Assembly (NCBI GenBank): GCA_043767025.1
Contig: JAYUHK010000182.1
Span: forward strand, 1-32,786
DNA: 32,786 nt
Source of the DNA: JAYUHK01 sp043767025
GTDB taxonomy: Bacteria; Bacteroidota; Bacteroidia; Chitinophagales; Saprospiraceae
Direction: 5' to 3'
Part shown: in pieces, positions 9,301 through 15,658 of the stretch
Numbering within the stretch: the first letter of the stretch is position 1
Layout of the letters: the number at the start of each line of letters is the position of its first letter
The notes under the pieces: generated by a model
Seen by the model: the letters and a program-made list of their open reading frames with translations, nothing else
Databases searched by the model: none
What the model was told of the DNA's origin: nothing
Position numbers and translations under genes: made by a program

Positions 9301-9357
9301 TAATAAAGATACTAAAAGCAACGTACATTTTTTTAAGTAGTCAAACTTAAGTTTCAT
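6334..9357 (-). CDS. SusC/RagA-family TonB-linked outer-membrane transporter
   Basis: This 1007-residue protein has a signal peptide cleaved after AFA (about residue 27). A carboxypeptidase-regulatory-like domain follows (about 30-102; GASVLAEGTTTGTVTDYDGK), then DDVVVVGYGT (108-117), a plug (about 118-234, with GKVAGLSISRPGG and AIYGTRGSSGVILITTKKG) and a 22-strand-type beta-barrel to the C-terminus. It imports a ligand across the outer membrane using TonB energy, together with the SusD lid encoded next. The length is normal for the family. There is no sigma/anti-sigma pair or hybrid two-component regulator beside it. The second CTAG of the window lies here (7752-7755). Substrate is unknown. 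Confidence 0.97.
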   Translation of the reverse strand: MKLKFDYLKKCTLLLVSLLAMSSFAFAQRTVTGMVKDADGKESLIGASVLAEGTTTGTVTDYDGKFSLNVPAGAKALIFSYTGYNTQRVELGASNNVEVSLKGGTILDDVVVVGYGTLKSKEISSAVTSVKAEDFNKGNINDPVQLLQGKVAGLSISRPGGDPNGGFNIRMRGLSTIGANTEPLVVVDGVPGASLSSIAPNDIATIDVLKDGSASAIYGTRGSSGVILITTKKGVSGKTSIEYDGFLSSESIDRTIPITTAAEFRSLKGVDRGATTDWFKEITRTALTQNHNLALAGGIKNTAYRLSFNYIDAQGVTLNDGYKRLLGRLSVSQKALNDKLTIGADLSVSNKAATYGFSEAFRYATIYNPTAPVRDDTSAIGKKYGGYSQSEGFDYYNPKAIIEQNSSVGNIINILANIRADYELAKGLKVGVAYAQTREKGLYSEYYSKFSYFRGIDQNGYARQKQEDSNSELFSATGTYDGNIADKLRMNLLGGYEFQEFTYNGFALEGGNILTNVFAENNIGAALGFKKGLGLVSSYKNTNRLIAFFGRAVFSYDDTYNLTASLRREGSSRFGANNKWGVFPAVSASVALNKLFSIKAIDNLKLRVGYGVTGAIPGSSYLSLQRFGPTGNFYYKGDFIPSYGPVSNPNPGLKWETKAETNFGLDFAFLNYRLTGTLDYYTRSTKDLIYYFPVPVPPNLFSNTWANVGELRNTGLELSLNYNVIKKKDASWTIGVNFTKNISTKLVSLSTSALKFGDGASGTQFADLGNVGAPGLNGINMIRVQEGQPIGQIYGFTSDGKYDTNGKAIYKDIDGFDANGKKTGIPDGKIDDADKSVIGNGLPKYLLGLNNSVNFGNFDASIFLRAVLGHDLVNENRVFYELNNASRNSDNRVKTKYWSPDRKVADFNSYYVEHADFLKIDNVTVGYTFKLPVGSSINRLRLYVSANNLATFTNYTGVDPEVRYGDRGSVDNGGRPSLTQDPLVPGIDRRYYYYRTRSFVVGLNIGL

Positions 9358-9876
9358 ACACTTTCAAGATTTAGTTAATTAATTGTTTATGTGTTCTTCT
9401 AAACTCTTCCAATTTGGTTGTTTTTCAATAGGTTTTTTGAGCGTCCAATACTCTAACTGTGTTACCTTAATGTTAAGGCGGCGTAAATGTCAAAAATATA
9501 TTTTGAAAAAACAAAATTTTATAAAAGAATTTTATCTTTTCTTTTCAAAACCGAATATTCGTTGGTTTTTTAGCGTCTTCAAAACGCTTGTAAAAACAAT
9601 AGTGGTAAAATTTTGGATAAGATATGTTCAAACTTCAGACATCTGAACCGACTACAAGGGATATTTTCAGGCTGCAAGGTATTACAGTAATTTAATTTTT
9701 TGCACTTTTTTGTTAATTTTTTTTTATTTTTTTAACATTTGTAACAAAAACTCAATAAAACTTTAACATTTGATTGTAATTTTGGTTCAAAAAATATTTT
9801 TTTCAAAAAAAATTTCGACCTTTCCTTTCCAAATTCATCTTTTGGACAAAGTTACTAATTTCATCAGGACTAAATT
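9358..9876. other. Divergent intergenic region between susC and the aspartyl protease
   Basis: These 519 bases separate two divergently transcribed genes. They are strongly AT-rich, especially 9690-9800 with long T and A runs. No convincing gene is present; short open frames look accidental. The region probably holds the promoters of both genes. Only one candidate -7 box (minus strand, 9491-9498) is reported separately. No riboswitch or clear operator was recognised. Confidence 0.6.
9491..9498 (-). promoter_or_regulatory. Candidate -7 box for the susC-susD operon
   Basis: The minus strand reads TATTTTTG, matching TAnnTTTG. It would give a leader of about 125 bases before the susC ATG. A TTTTG lies upstream, but only 13 bases away, closer than the usual -33 spacing. 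The AT-rich context makes chance matches likely. Confidence 0.3.
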
Positions 9877-11154
9877 TTGCCAATTATTCGTCTTATCAAA
9901 CTTCTGTTTTTAACACTTTTGCTGCACGCCATCGTAGCAAACCCTACCGCCCAAGCTCAAATGACTGGCTTGCAGTGGCGAAACGGCTCGCGGACGTTTG
10001 AGATTCCGTTTTCTTACGTCAATCATTTTATCGTCGTAGATTTATATTTTGAAAATATTTTTGCCGTAAAATTTATTTTCGACACTGGCTCCGAGCATAC
10101 TATCCTCACCCAACGCCATCTGGCGGATATTTTGAGGTACAAATACGACCGAACTTTCAGGCTCATCGGCTCTGACCTCCAGACAGAACTCACCGCCTAC
10201 GTCGCTCGCAACGCGCTGCTCAATGTACCAAACAGCGACCGAACACCGATTTTGCAGGATATTTTAGTGTTGGAGGAAGATTATTTTCGATTCGATGAAT
10301 ATGTAGGAATGCCGATTCACGGTATTTTGGGCGCAGACGTGTTCGGACGATTCGTGGTAACGATTGACTACGAAAGGCAAAAAATTATACTTCACGACCC
10401 CGCTCAATTCCAGTCGCCCGAACAAAAAAAAGGCGTAAGCACGCTGCCCATCGCAATTCATAACGGAAAACCGTACCTAAACGCCCAGCTACAACTCAAC
10501 CCCAGCGACAGCAATAGGCTAAAAATTCGATTGCTGCTCGACACTGGTGCCAGCCTCGCGCTGCTGCTGCACCGCAAGGAGAGCGGCGGCGGAAGCGTGC
10601 GACTGCCCGTCCGCACCGTCAAAACAGCTTTCGGACGCGGATTGGGCGGAGCTTTGGAGGGCATCGTCGGGCGAGTGCCGTCTTTGCAGTTGGGAGCTGA
10701 TATTTCGCTGCGCAACCTCGTAGTTGGGTTTCAAGAAATCCCCGACACCTTATATGATAAGTTTTTGACTCAACGCGATGGCATCATTGGCAACCAAATT
10801 TTTAGTCGCTTCCGAGTAACGATTGACTACATCAACGAGCGGCTTTTTTTGGAACCCACTAAAACGCTGCAAGCCGAATTTCCTTTCGACCGCAGCGGAT
10901 TGGTCATTACCGCTTCGGGCAAAAATTTAGGTACTTTTACGGTGCAATACGTCGTAGCGGGTTCGCCCGCAGCGCAGGCAAATATCCAAACTGGCGACAC
11001 CATCTCCAAAATAGGTTATTTACCTGCATTTTTGTACGACCTCGACGACCTCCAACGCAAACTTTCGGGCAAAGTGGGAAAATCCGTCGCTCTCACTATA
11101 AGGCGTGGCGATAAAAAACTAAAAGTTCGATTGATGTTGCGAGATTTGATATAA
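9877..11154 (+). CDS. Secreted retropepsin-like aspartyl protease with PDZ domain
   Basis: This 425-residue protein has a signal peptide (RLIKLLFLTLLLHAIVA, cleavage near AQA at 27). Two retroviral-type aspartyl protease halves follow: FIFDTGSEHTIL with Asp69 and LLLDTGASLALL with Asp222; each half has a later hydrophobic GI-G block (HGILGADVFGRF about 148-159; DGIIGNQIFSRF about 301-312). A PDZ domain covers about 350-422 (AGSPAAQANIQTGDTI). Carrying two DTG halves in one chain, it could form an intramolecular pepsin-like site. The start must be TTG at 9877, since the frame is closed by TAA at 9871-9873 and the first ATG, at 9961, would remove the signal peptide. A strong terminator follows. 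Its proteolytic role in the periplasm or outside is inferred. Confidence 0.9.
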   Translation: MPIIRLIKLLFLTLLLHAIVANPTAQAQMTGLQWRNGSRTFEIPFSYVNHFIVVDLYFENIFAVKFIFDTGSEHTILTQRHLADILRYKYDRTFRLIGSDLQTELTAYVARNALLNVPNSDRTPILQDILVLEEDYFRFDEYVGMPIHGILGADVFGRFVVTIDYERQKIILHDPAQFQSPEQKKGVSTLPIAIHNGKPYLNAQLQLNPSDSNRLKIRLLLDTGASLALLLHRKESGGGSVRLPVRTVKTAFGRGLGGALEGIVGRVPSLQLGADISLRNLVVGFQEIPDTLYDKFLTQRDGIIGNQIFSRFRVTIDYINERLFLEPTKTLQAEFPFDRSGLVITASGKNLGTFTVQYVVAGSPAAQANIQTGDTISKIGYLPAFLYDLDDLQRKLSGKVGKSVALTIRRGDKKLKVRLMLRDLI

Positions 11155-11172
11155 GGAATTAGGTTGAACAAA

Positions 11173-11210
11173 AAAACCTCAAAAGCCTTTCGACTTTTGA
11201 GGTTTTGATT
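11173..11210 (+). terminator. Rho-independent terminator after the aspartyl protease gene
   Basis: AAAACCTCAAAAG at 11173-11185 pairs perfectly with CTTTTGAGGTTTT at 11194-11206 around an 8-base loop, and a T-rich run follows. It lies 18 bases past the stop at 11154. Confidence 0.85.
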
Positions 11211-11447
11211 TTAGTGAAACTCCAAATATTATAGCGCAAAAATGTTGTTTGTTTCTGTATGAAGTTTAGCAGGGCGCGACTATATTTTTTGGATAAGAAG
11301 AGATTTTCGACTCACAACTTTACTTTAAAAGTTATTCAGATTATTATTTCGCAATTTAATTTTAAAACTTCACGACGAAATATACTCTGTCCTCGTTTTC
11401 ACATTGCAAAGGTATATTATAAATCTTTTATTACCAAACATTATTCG

Positions 11448-11485
11448 GACGAGCGTGTAAATTTTGCGACGAGCGTGTAAATTTT
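11448..11485 (+). repeat. Direct tandem repeat, 20-bp period, upstream of aroA
   Basis: The 18-base word GACGAGCGTGTAAATTTT occurs twice in a row, at 11448-11465 and 11468-11485, separated by GC. It lies 55 bases upstream of the candidate aroA -7 box. It may be a paired regulator site with two-turn spacing or a slippage duplication. Confidence 0.75.
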
Positions 11486-11539
11486 ACCTCTTTTCATACT
11501 TTTTAATCGGCAACTACATCAAAATGTCACAATATTTTC

Positions 11540-11547
11540 TATCTTTG
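11540..11547 (+). promoter_or_regulatory. Candidate -7 box for aroA
   Basis: TATCTTTG is an exact TAnnTTTG match 20 bases upstream of the aroA ATG, giving a short leader of around 15 bases. No clear -33 TTTG is visible at the expected distance. Confidence 0.5.
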
Positions 11548-11567
11548 TAAAAAAATAACTCTTCGCA

Positions 11568-12854
11568 ATGTCACAAAAAAATATCCGTCTGCGCCGTCCG
11601 CCACAAGCATTGAAAGGAAGTATCAAGCTCGACGGCTCCAAAAGTATCAGCAACAGGCTGTTGATTATCCAACAACTGTGCGCTCATAATTTTGAACTAA
11701 AAAATATTTCTACCTCGCAAGACACGCAAACGCTGGCAAACTTGTTGGCAACCAAATCCGACCATTACGACGCGGGCGCAGCGGGTACAACGTTTCGATT
11801 TTTGACCGCTTTATTGGCTCTGCAAAGCGGCACTCAAACGCTCACTGGCTCCGAGCGAATGAAGCAGCGTCCGATTGCGCCGCTCGTGGACGCACTTCGC
11901 TCGTTGGGCGCAAACATCGAATATGCCGAAAATCAAGGTTTTCCGCCACTCCAAATCCATGCGCCAAGTGGTGATTTTGGAAAAAATCCGTCCGTAAGTT
12001 TGCCCGCCGACGTGAGCAGTCAGTTTATTTCGGCGTTGCTGCTCATCGCCCCCACGCTGCCCAACGGACTGGAACTGACGCTGGAAGGCGAGAAAATCGT
12101 TTCGCGCCCTTATATCCAAATGACGCTCCGACTGATGCAGCAATTCGGTATCGAACACAACTGGAATGACCACAAAATCAAGATTGCTCCGCAAAAATAC
12201 AACTATTCCGAAGAAAAATTTGAGGTAGAGTCCGACTGGTCGGCGGCTTCCTACTATTATGCAATGGCGGCTTTTGCCGACGAAGTAGATTTGACTTTGC
12301 TCGGCTTGCGCGCCCAAAGTACGCAAGGGGACTCCGTGATAGCGACCATCGCCGAAAAATTTTTTGGCATCGAAACGACTTTTATTCCCGACGGGATTCG
12401 GCTTCGCAAAAATAATCAGCCGCTCCGCCCTCTGTTGGAATGGGACTTTTTGGACTGTCCCGATTTGGCACAAACCGTGTCCGCAGTGTGCGCTGGCTGC
12501 GGCATCAACGCTTTGCTTTCGGGCATGGAAACTCTGCACTTGAAAGAAACTGACCGCGTCGGCGCACTCAAAAACGAATTGGCAAAAATACAGGTATGGC
12601 TGACGAAAATGCCGCCGCGCTTCTCCAAAAAATCGCCCGATAAGACATATTATTTGCAAGAAAATAAGGCAGTTTTTTCGTCCGAAAATACTTTAGTTTT
12701 CAAAACTTACGACGACCATCGAATGGCAATGTCCCTCGCGCCGCTCGCAATGCTGACCGAAAACGGCGTGGAAATAGAAGACCCAGACGTAGTAAAAAAA
12801 TCTTGCCCAAATTTTTGGACAGATTTGCAACAACTTGGCTTTGAAATTTATTAA
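11568..12854 (+). CDS. aroA: 3-phosphoshikimate 1-carboxyvinyltransferase (EPSP synthase)
   Basis: This 428-residue enzyme makes 5-enolpyruvylshikimate-3-phosphate from shikimate-3-phosphate and phosphoenolpyruvate, the sixth step of aromatic amino acid synthesis in the cytoplasm. Family motifs are all present: LDGSKSISNR (21-30, Lys25 and Arg30 bind PEP/S3P), AAGTTFRFLTA (71-81), LPADVSSQF (145-153), DCPDLAQT with the catalytic Asp299, HLKETDR with Glu327, and YDDHRMAM (381-388). The FRFLT in place of FRPL of classic class I enzymes is a visible difference. The gene stands alone among unrelated genes, with its own promoter candidate. Confidence 0.97.
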   Translation: MSQKNIRLRRPPQALKGSIKLDGSKSISNRLLIIQQLCAHNFELKNISTSQDTQTLANLLATKSDHYDAGAAGTTFRFLTALLALQSGTQTLTGSERMKQRPIAPLVDALRSLGANIEYAENQGFPPLQIHAPSGDFGKNPSVSLPADVSSQFISALLLIAPTLPNGLELTLEGEKIVSRPYIQMTLRLMQQFGIEHNWNDHKIKIAPQKYNYSEEKFEVESDWSAASYYYAMAAFADEVDLTLLGLRAQSTQGDSVIATIAEKFFGIETTFIPDGIRLRKNNQPLRPLLEWDFLDCPDLAQTVSAVCAGCGINALLSGMETLHLKETDRVGALKNELAKIQVWLTKMPPRFSKKSPDKTYYLQENKAVFSSENTLVFKTYDDHRMAMSLAPLAMLTENGVEIEDPDVVKKSCPNFWTDLQQLGFEIY

Positions 12855-12889
12855 CTTTGAGCAACTTCTTTGAAGTTCGGACTGTTGGT

Positions 12890-12920
12890 GGAATGTATCT
12901 AAAAAAAGTATTTATTCACA
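12890..12920. repeat. Short copy E of the GAATGTATC element
   Basis: GGAATGTATCTAAAA at 12890-12904 matches the terminal sequence of the dispersed repeat family (also at 20151 and 25031), followed by an AT-rich segment ending TTTATTCAC that partly mirrors it. It lies between aroA and bcp. Only one end is well preserved. Confidence 0.5.
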
Positions 12921-12932
12921 AAATAAAAAAAT

Positions 12933-13385
12933 ATGTTATCTCTTAAAGTTGGCGACGCTGCGCCAGAGTTTCACGGCACAAACGAAGCTGGAAATCCAGT
13001 CAAAATATCTGATTTTGACGGCAAAAAATTAGTGTTGTATTTTTATCCAAAAGACGACACGCCGGGCTGCACCGCCGAAGCCTGCAACCTCCGCGACAAC
13101 TACGACATGATGCTCCAAAAAGGGTTTGCAGTGATGGGTGTAAGTCCTGATACTGCCAAAAAACACCAAAAATTTATCGAAAAATACAGCCTTCCGTTCC
13201 CGCTTTTGGCAGACACCGAACACGCGACCGCCGAAGCCTACGGCGTGTGGGGCGAAAAAAAATTCATGGGGAAAAGCTACATGGGGATTAGTCGAGTGAC
13301 CTTCGTAATCAACGAAAAAGGAATTATTGAAGAAATTATCGAAAAAGTAGATACCGGCAATCACACGGCTCAAATCGTGAAATGA
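12933..13385 (+). CDS. bcp: Thioredoxin-dependent peroxiredoxin, BCP/PrxQ type
   Basis: This 150-residue protein reduces hydrogen peroxide and organic hydroperoxides using thioredoxin in the cytoplasm. The family signature FYPKDDTPGCTAEAC contains the peroxidatic Cys46 and the likely resolving Cys51, the spacing of atypical 2-Cys BCP enzymes. GVSPDTAKKHQKF and FPLLAD follow as in PrxQ proteins. The length and start (MLSLKVGDAAPEF) fit the family. It is 78 bases downstream of aroA on the same strand, with a short repeat element between, so independent transcription is likely. Confidence 0.96.
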   Translation: MLSLKVGDAAPEFHGTNEAGNPVKISDFDGKKLVLYFYPKDDTPGCTAEACNLRDNYDMMLQKGFAVMGVSPDTAKKHQKFIEKYSLPFPLLADTEHATAEAYGVWGEKKFMGKSYMGISRVTFVINEKGIIEEIIEKVDTGNHTAQIVK

Positions 13386-13539
13386 GGGACACGACCCGTC
13401 GGAAGCCTCCTTCCTTCGGTACTGGATTATATAAAATTACAGATAGAAAGTGTCTTTTCAAAAAAAAATCGTCAGAAGTAACGTGACATAATTTTAGGAA
13501 ATTATTTTTTTAATTAACATCAATAAAAAATCAAAAATC

Positions 13540-13941
13540 ATGACAGACGTAAATGAAACCGTAGATAACTTGCAGGAAAAAGCAGGTGACTCTTTCGACC
13601 AAGTGAAAGACAAAGCGACCGAAAAATTGGAAACCGTAGAAAACAAAGCACAAGAAGTGAAAAATCTTGCGGACGAAAAAATTGACGAGTACAAGCAAAA
13701 AGCGGAAGACTTGAAAGAAAAAGCAGGTGACTCTTTCGACCAAATGAAAGGCAAAGCATCGGAAGCCTTGGGAGGTCTTGGGGATAAAGCTCAAGAAATG
13801 ACTGGACTTTCGGACGAAAAAATTGACGAGTATAAGCACATGGCAGAAGAAAAACTCGAAGAACTCAAAGGCGCAGCCGGCGGGATATTTGAGGACTTGA
13901 AAGAAAAAGCAAGCGGTTTATTGGGCGGCTTGTTCAAATAA
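13540..13941 (+). CDS. LEA-like amphipathic repeat protein
   Basis: This 133-residue highly charged protein (Lys/Glu/Asp/Ala-rich) has no signal peptide. It consists of two 47-residue tandem repeats (about residues 13-59 and 60-106), each with EKAGDSFDQ, KAQE and a DEKIDEYK segment, then a C-terminal Gly/Leu-rich tail (GLLGGLFK). The pattern of 11-residue-like amphipathic helices recalls late-embryogenesis-abundant and apolipoprotein-like stress proteins, which protect membranes or proteins in dehydration. The function is not proven by sequence. The neighbouring peroxiredoxin makes a stress role plausible. A good terminator follows at 13963. Confidence 0.75.
   Translation: MTDVNETVDNLQEKAGDSFDQVKDKATEKLETVENKAQEVKNLADEKIDEYKQKAEDLKEKAGDSFDQMKGKASEALGGLGDKAQEMTGLSDEKIDEYKHMAEEKLEELKGAAGGIFEDLKEKASGLLGGLFK
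13576..13857 (+). repeat. In-gene tandem duplication, 141-bp period
   Basis: Two units, 13576-13716 and 13717-13857, carry near-identical DNA. The blocks starting GAAAAAGCAGGTGACTCTTT and CGGACGAAAAAATTGACGAG recur exactly 141 bases apart (13576/13717 and 13670/13811), so the duplication is recent enough that synonymous sites are still shared. Confidence 0.85.
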
Positions 13942-13962
13942 TCGTTCCTGATTTGGTCTGAT

Positions 13963-14012
13963 AAAGCTGTGTTTGCTGCTCCCGAAAAGGCGTGGCAAAC
14001 ACAGCTTTTTTT
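13963..14012. terminator. Bidirectional terminator between convergent genes
   Basis: AAAGCTGTGTTTGC at 13963-13976 pairs perfectly with GCAAACACAGCTTT at 13995-14008; a T run continues to 14012. It sits between the LEA-like gene (+) and the beta-helix lipoprotein gene (-), so it can serve the plus strand strongly and may also serve the minus strand. Confidence 0.85.
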
Positions 14013-14031
14013 ATGCCCAAACTAAAAAATA

Positions 14032-15522
14032 TTACTGCTCAAAACAACCAATATCTGGCTTGGCGGCTTTGCGAAGCTTGCCCGTAATGTCAGTCGTGAT
14101 GCCCGAAATCGGCAAGGCTTTTTCGATGCCGACCGAAAGGCTGTCCAAGTGATAGTCGTCGCCGTTGGCATCTTTAAACACTTTCGTAAGTGCGTCGCCG
14201 TTGATGCAAGCCGCGTTGCAGAAGGTATAAAAATCTGTATATCCGTCTTTTGTGACCAACTCATCTACCCGAAAAATGCAGTTCCGAAAGCGATAATTTA
14301 ATTCGTTGGGTGCAGAGTTTTTGATGCGATTGAAAAGTCCGATTTCGTCTTTTCGAGAGCCATAAAAAATACAATTTTGAAACTCCGCAGTCAGCTGCGC
14401 CGTCCGAAAAGTGGTACAGAAAGGAGCGTCTAAACAAAGCGTATTACTCAACCGCAAAGCGACGGCATCTACGCCATAGCTGGCAGCGGTGCAATATTTG
14501 AAGTCATAATCACCACCATAATTGAGGGAAACACTGTTGTCAGAATTGTTGAAAAAAAGGCAATTTTCGGCAAAAATAGTAGCCTGCTGCCCAATCAATG
14601 CAGAACTGGCGGTGTTAAAAATTTTCGTATTTTTAATCGTTAAATCCGCCGCAGAGTCCACTCGCACCCCGACAGTCGAGTTTTTGATGTCCGCAAACTG
14701 AATATTATTTCCGACACTCCCCGCTCCGATGACAATTCCCGCCCACTGCCCAGCAATATCTTTGAAATCAGGCTCCAACCTATCGCCCTGAATCGTCACG
14801 GGACGGTCGGCAGTGCCGCTGATATTGATTTTTCCATTGGGAAGTATATAAATAATCCCGTCACGATAGCGACCTAAACTTGCGTTTTTTGCCAAGCCCC
14901 CATGCACATAAATCCGCGCACCTGCGGGAATATTCAGAGTGCAACTATCGACCAACAAAACGCCGTAAATAACGTAGGGTTTGGGGTCGTCCCAAGTGAT
15001 GTTATTGAGGCTGCAAGTCAATAAAGACAAGCTTCCCGCACTGAACTTACTCGGCAAATAATTGGCATTTTGTCCCCACGCCTCCAGCACGACGCGTTGC
15101 ACATTTCCGTTGGTTTCAAACAGTATTTCGTCATCAATCACAAACGGACTGACGGACAAAGGCTGATTAGGGTCAATGGTCACACGAGCGAAAACGTAGA
15201 TGCTATCATTAGCTGGAACTTCGATATTTCGCTGGTCGTTGCCTGCAATGCCGTCAATATTGAGGTTAAAAAATGACTTTTTACCCGTTGCTGGAATATA
15301 AATTCTTGAAATTTTTATCGGCTGACTGTGTGTGTTTATCACACGAAACTGGTAAGTAGCCGAACCCAAAGACGTAAAAACAGTGTCACAATGCAGCGTA
15401 TCTGTAGAAAATTGCAGCTTTGCATCTGCTTTCGTAATAAAATTATCTTGCTTCGAGCATCGCCAAAAGCAAACAACAAGCAAAAATGTCACAAAAATCG
15501 GTAAAAATATTTTTTTTATCAT
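14032..15522 (-). CDS. Putative lipoprotein with right-handed beta-helix repeats
   Basis: This 496-residue protein has a hydrophobic N-terminus (MIKKIFLPIFVTFLLVVCFW) and Cys22 followed by SKQDNF, suggesting a lipoprotein although the lipobox is imperfect. The first 150 residues form an Ig-like beta-rich region (FSTDTLHCDTVFTSLGSATY). Then come parallel beta-helix-like coils, with repeated short strands such as NNIQFADIKNSTVGVRVDSA and LTIKNTKIFNTASSALI, ending in DIGCFEQ. This architecture is common in surface-exposed Bacteroidota lipoproteins that bind or cleave polysaccharides, or serve structurally; no catalytic residues are claimed. It is transcribed divergently from the dipeptidyl peptidase gene. 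Confidence 0.75.
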   Translation of the reverse strand: MIKKIFLPIFVTFLLVVCFWRCSKQDNFITKADAKLQFSTDTLHCDTVFTSLGSATYQFRVINTHSQPIKISRIYIPATGKKSFFNLNIDGIAGNDQRNIEVPANDSIYVFARVTIDPNQPLSVSPFVIDDEILFETNGNVQRVVLEAWGQNANYLPSKFSAGSLSLLTCSLNNITWDDPKPYVIYGVLLVDSCTLNIPAGARIYVHGGLAKNASLGRYRDGIIYILPNGKINISGTADRPVTIQGDRLEPDFKDIAGQWAGIVIGAGSVGNNIQFADIKNSTVGVRVDSAADLTIKNTKIFNTASSALIGQQATIFAENCLFFNNSDNSVSLNYGGDYDFKYCTAASYGVDAVALRLSNTLCLDAPFCTTFRTAQLTAEFQNCIFYGSRKDEIGLFNRIKNSAPNELNYRFRNCIFRVDELVTKDGYTDFYTFCNAACINGDALTKVFKDANGDDYHLDSLSVGIEKALPISGITTDITGKLRKAAKPDIGCFEQ

Positions 15523-15614
15523 AATTGAATATCAAAAGTTATCACACAGAACGCAAAATAACGGCTTTGTGGTGTATTATTTATTAAAATAACAAAAAAG
15601 ATGTCAGCTTTGCG

Positions 15615-15622
15615 TATTTTTG
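15615..15622 (+). promoter_or_regulatory. Candidate -7 box for the dipeptidyl peptidase gene
   Basis: TATTTTTG matches TAnnTTTG exactly and lies 36 bases upstream of the ATG at 15659, a normal leader length. A -33 box is not evident. Confidence 0.45.
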
Positions 15623-15658
15623 TGACCGCTAATCGCACTAAATGAAAATAAATACACA

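Larger units (their letters stand above)
11211..11567. other. Intergenic region upstream of aroA
   Basis: About 360 bases without a convincing gene. An open frame at 11259-11480 codes 73 basic residues with no recognisable pattern and no good start context, so it is not called. The region contains a 20-bp tandem repeat (11448-11485) and a -7 box (11540-11547), both listed separately. Confidence 0.55.

Noticed and set aside
11259..11480. 73-codon plus-strand frame upstream of aroA
   Set aside because: Low complexity, no start context, and it runs into the direct repeat; probably chance in AT-rich DNA.
11811..12659. Minus-strand open frame of 282 codons inside aroA
   Set aside because: It lies wholly opposite a gene with every EPSP synthase motif; it has no family features.
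13386..13440. Imperfect stem CCGTCGGAAG/CTTCCTTCGG after bcp
   Set aside because: Two central mismatches and no T run, so not called as a terminator.
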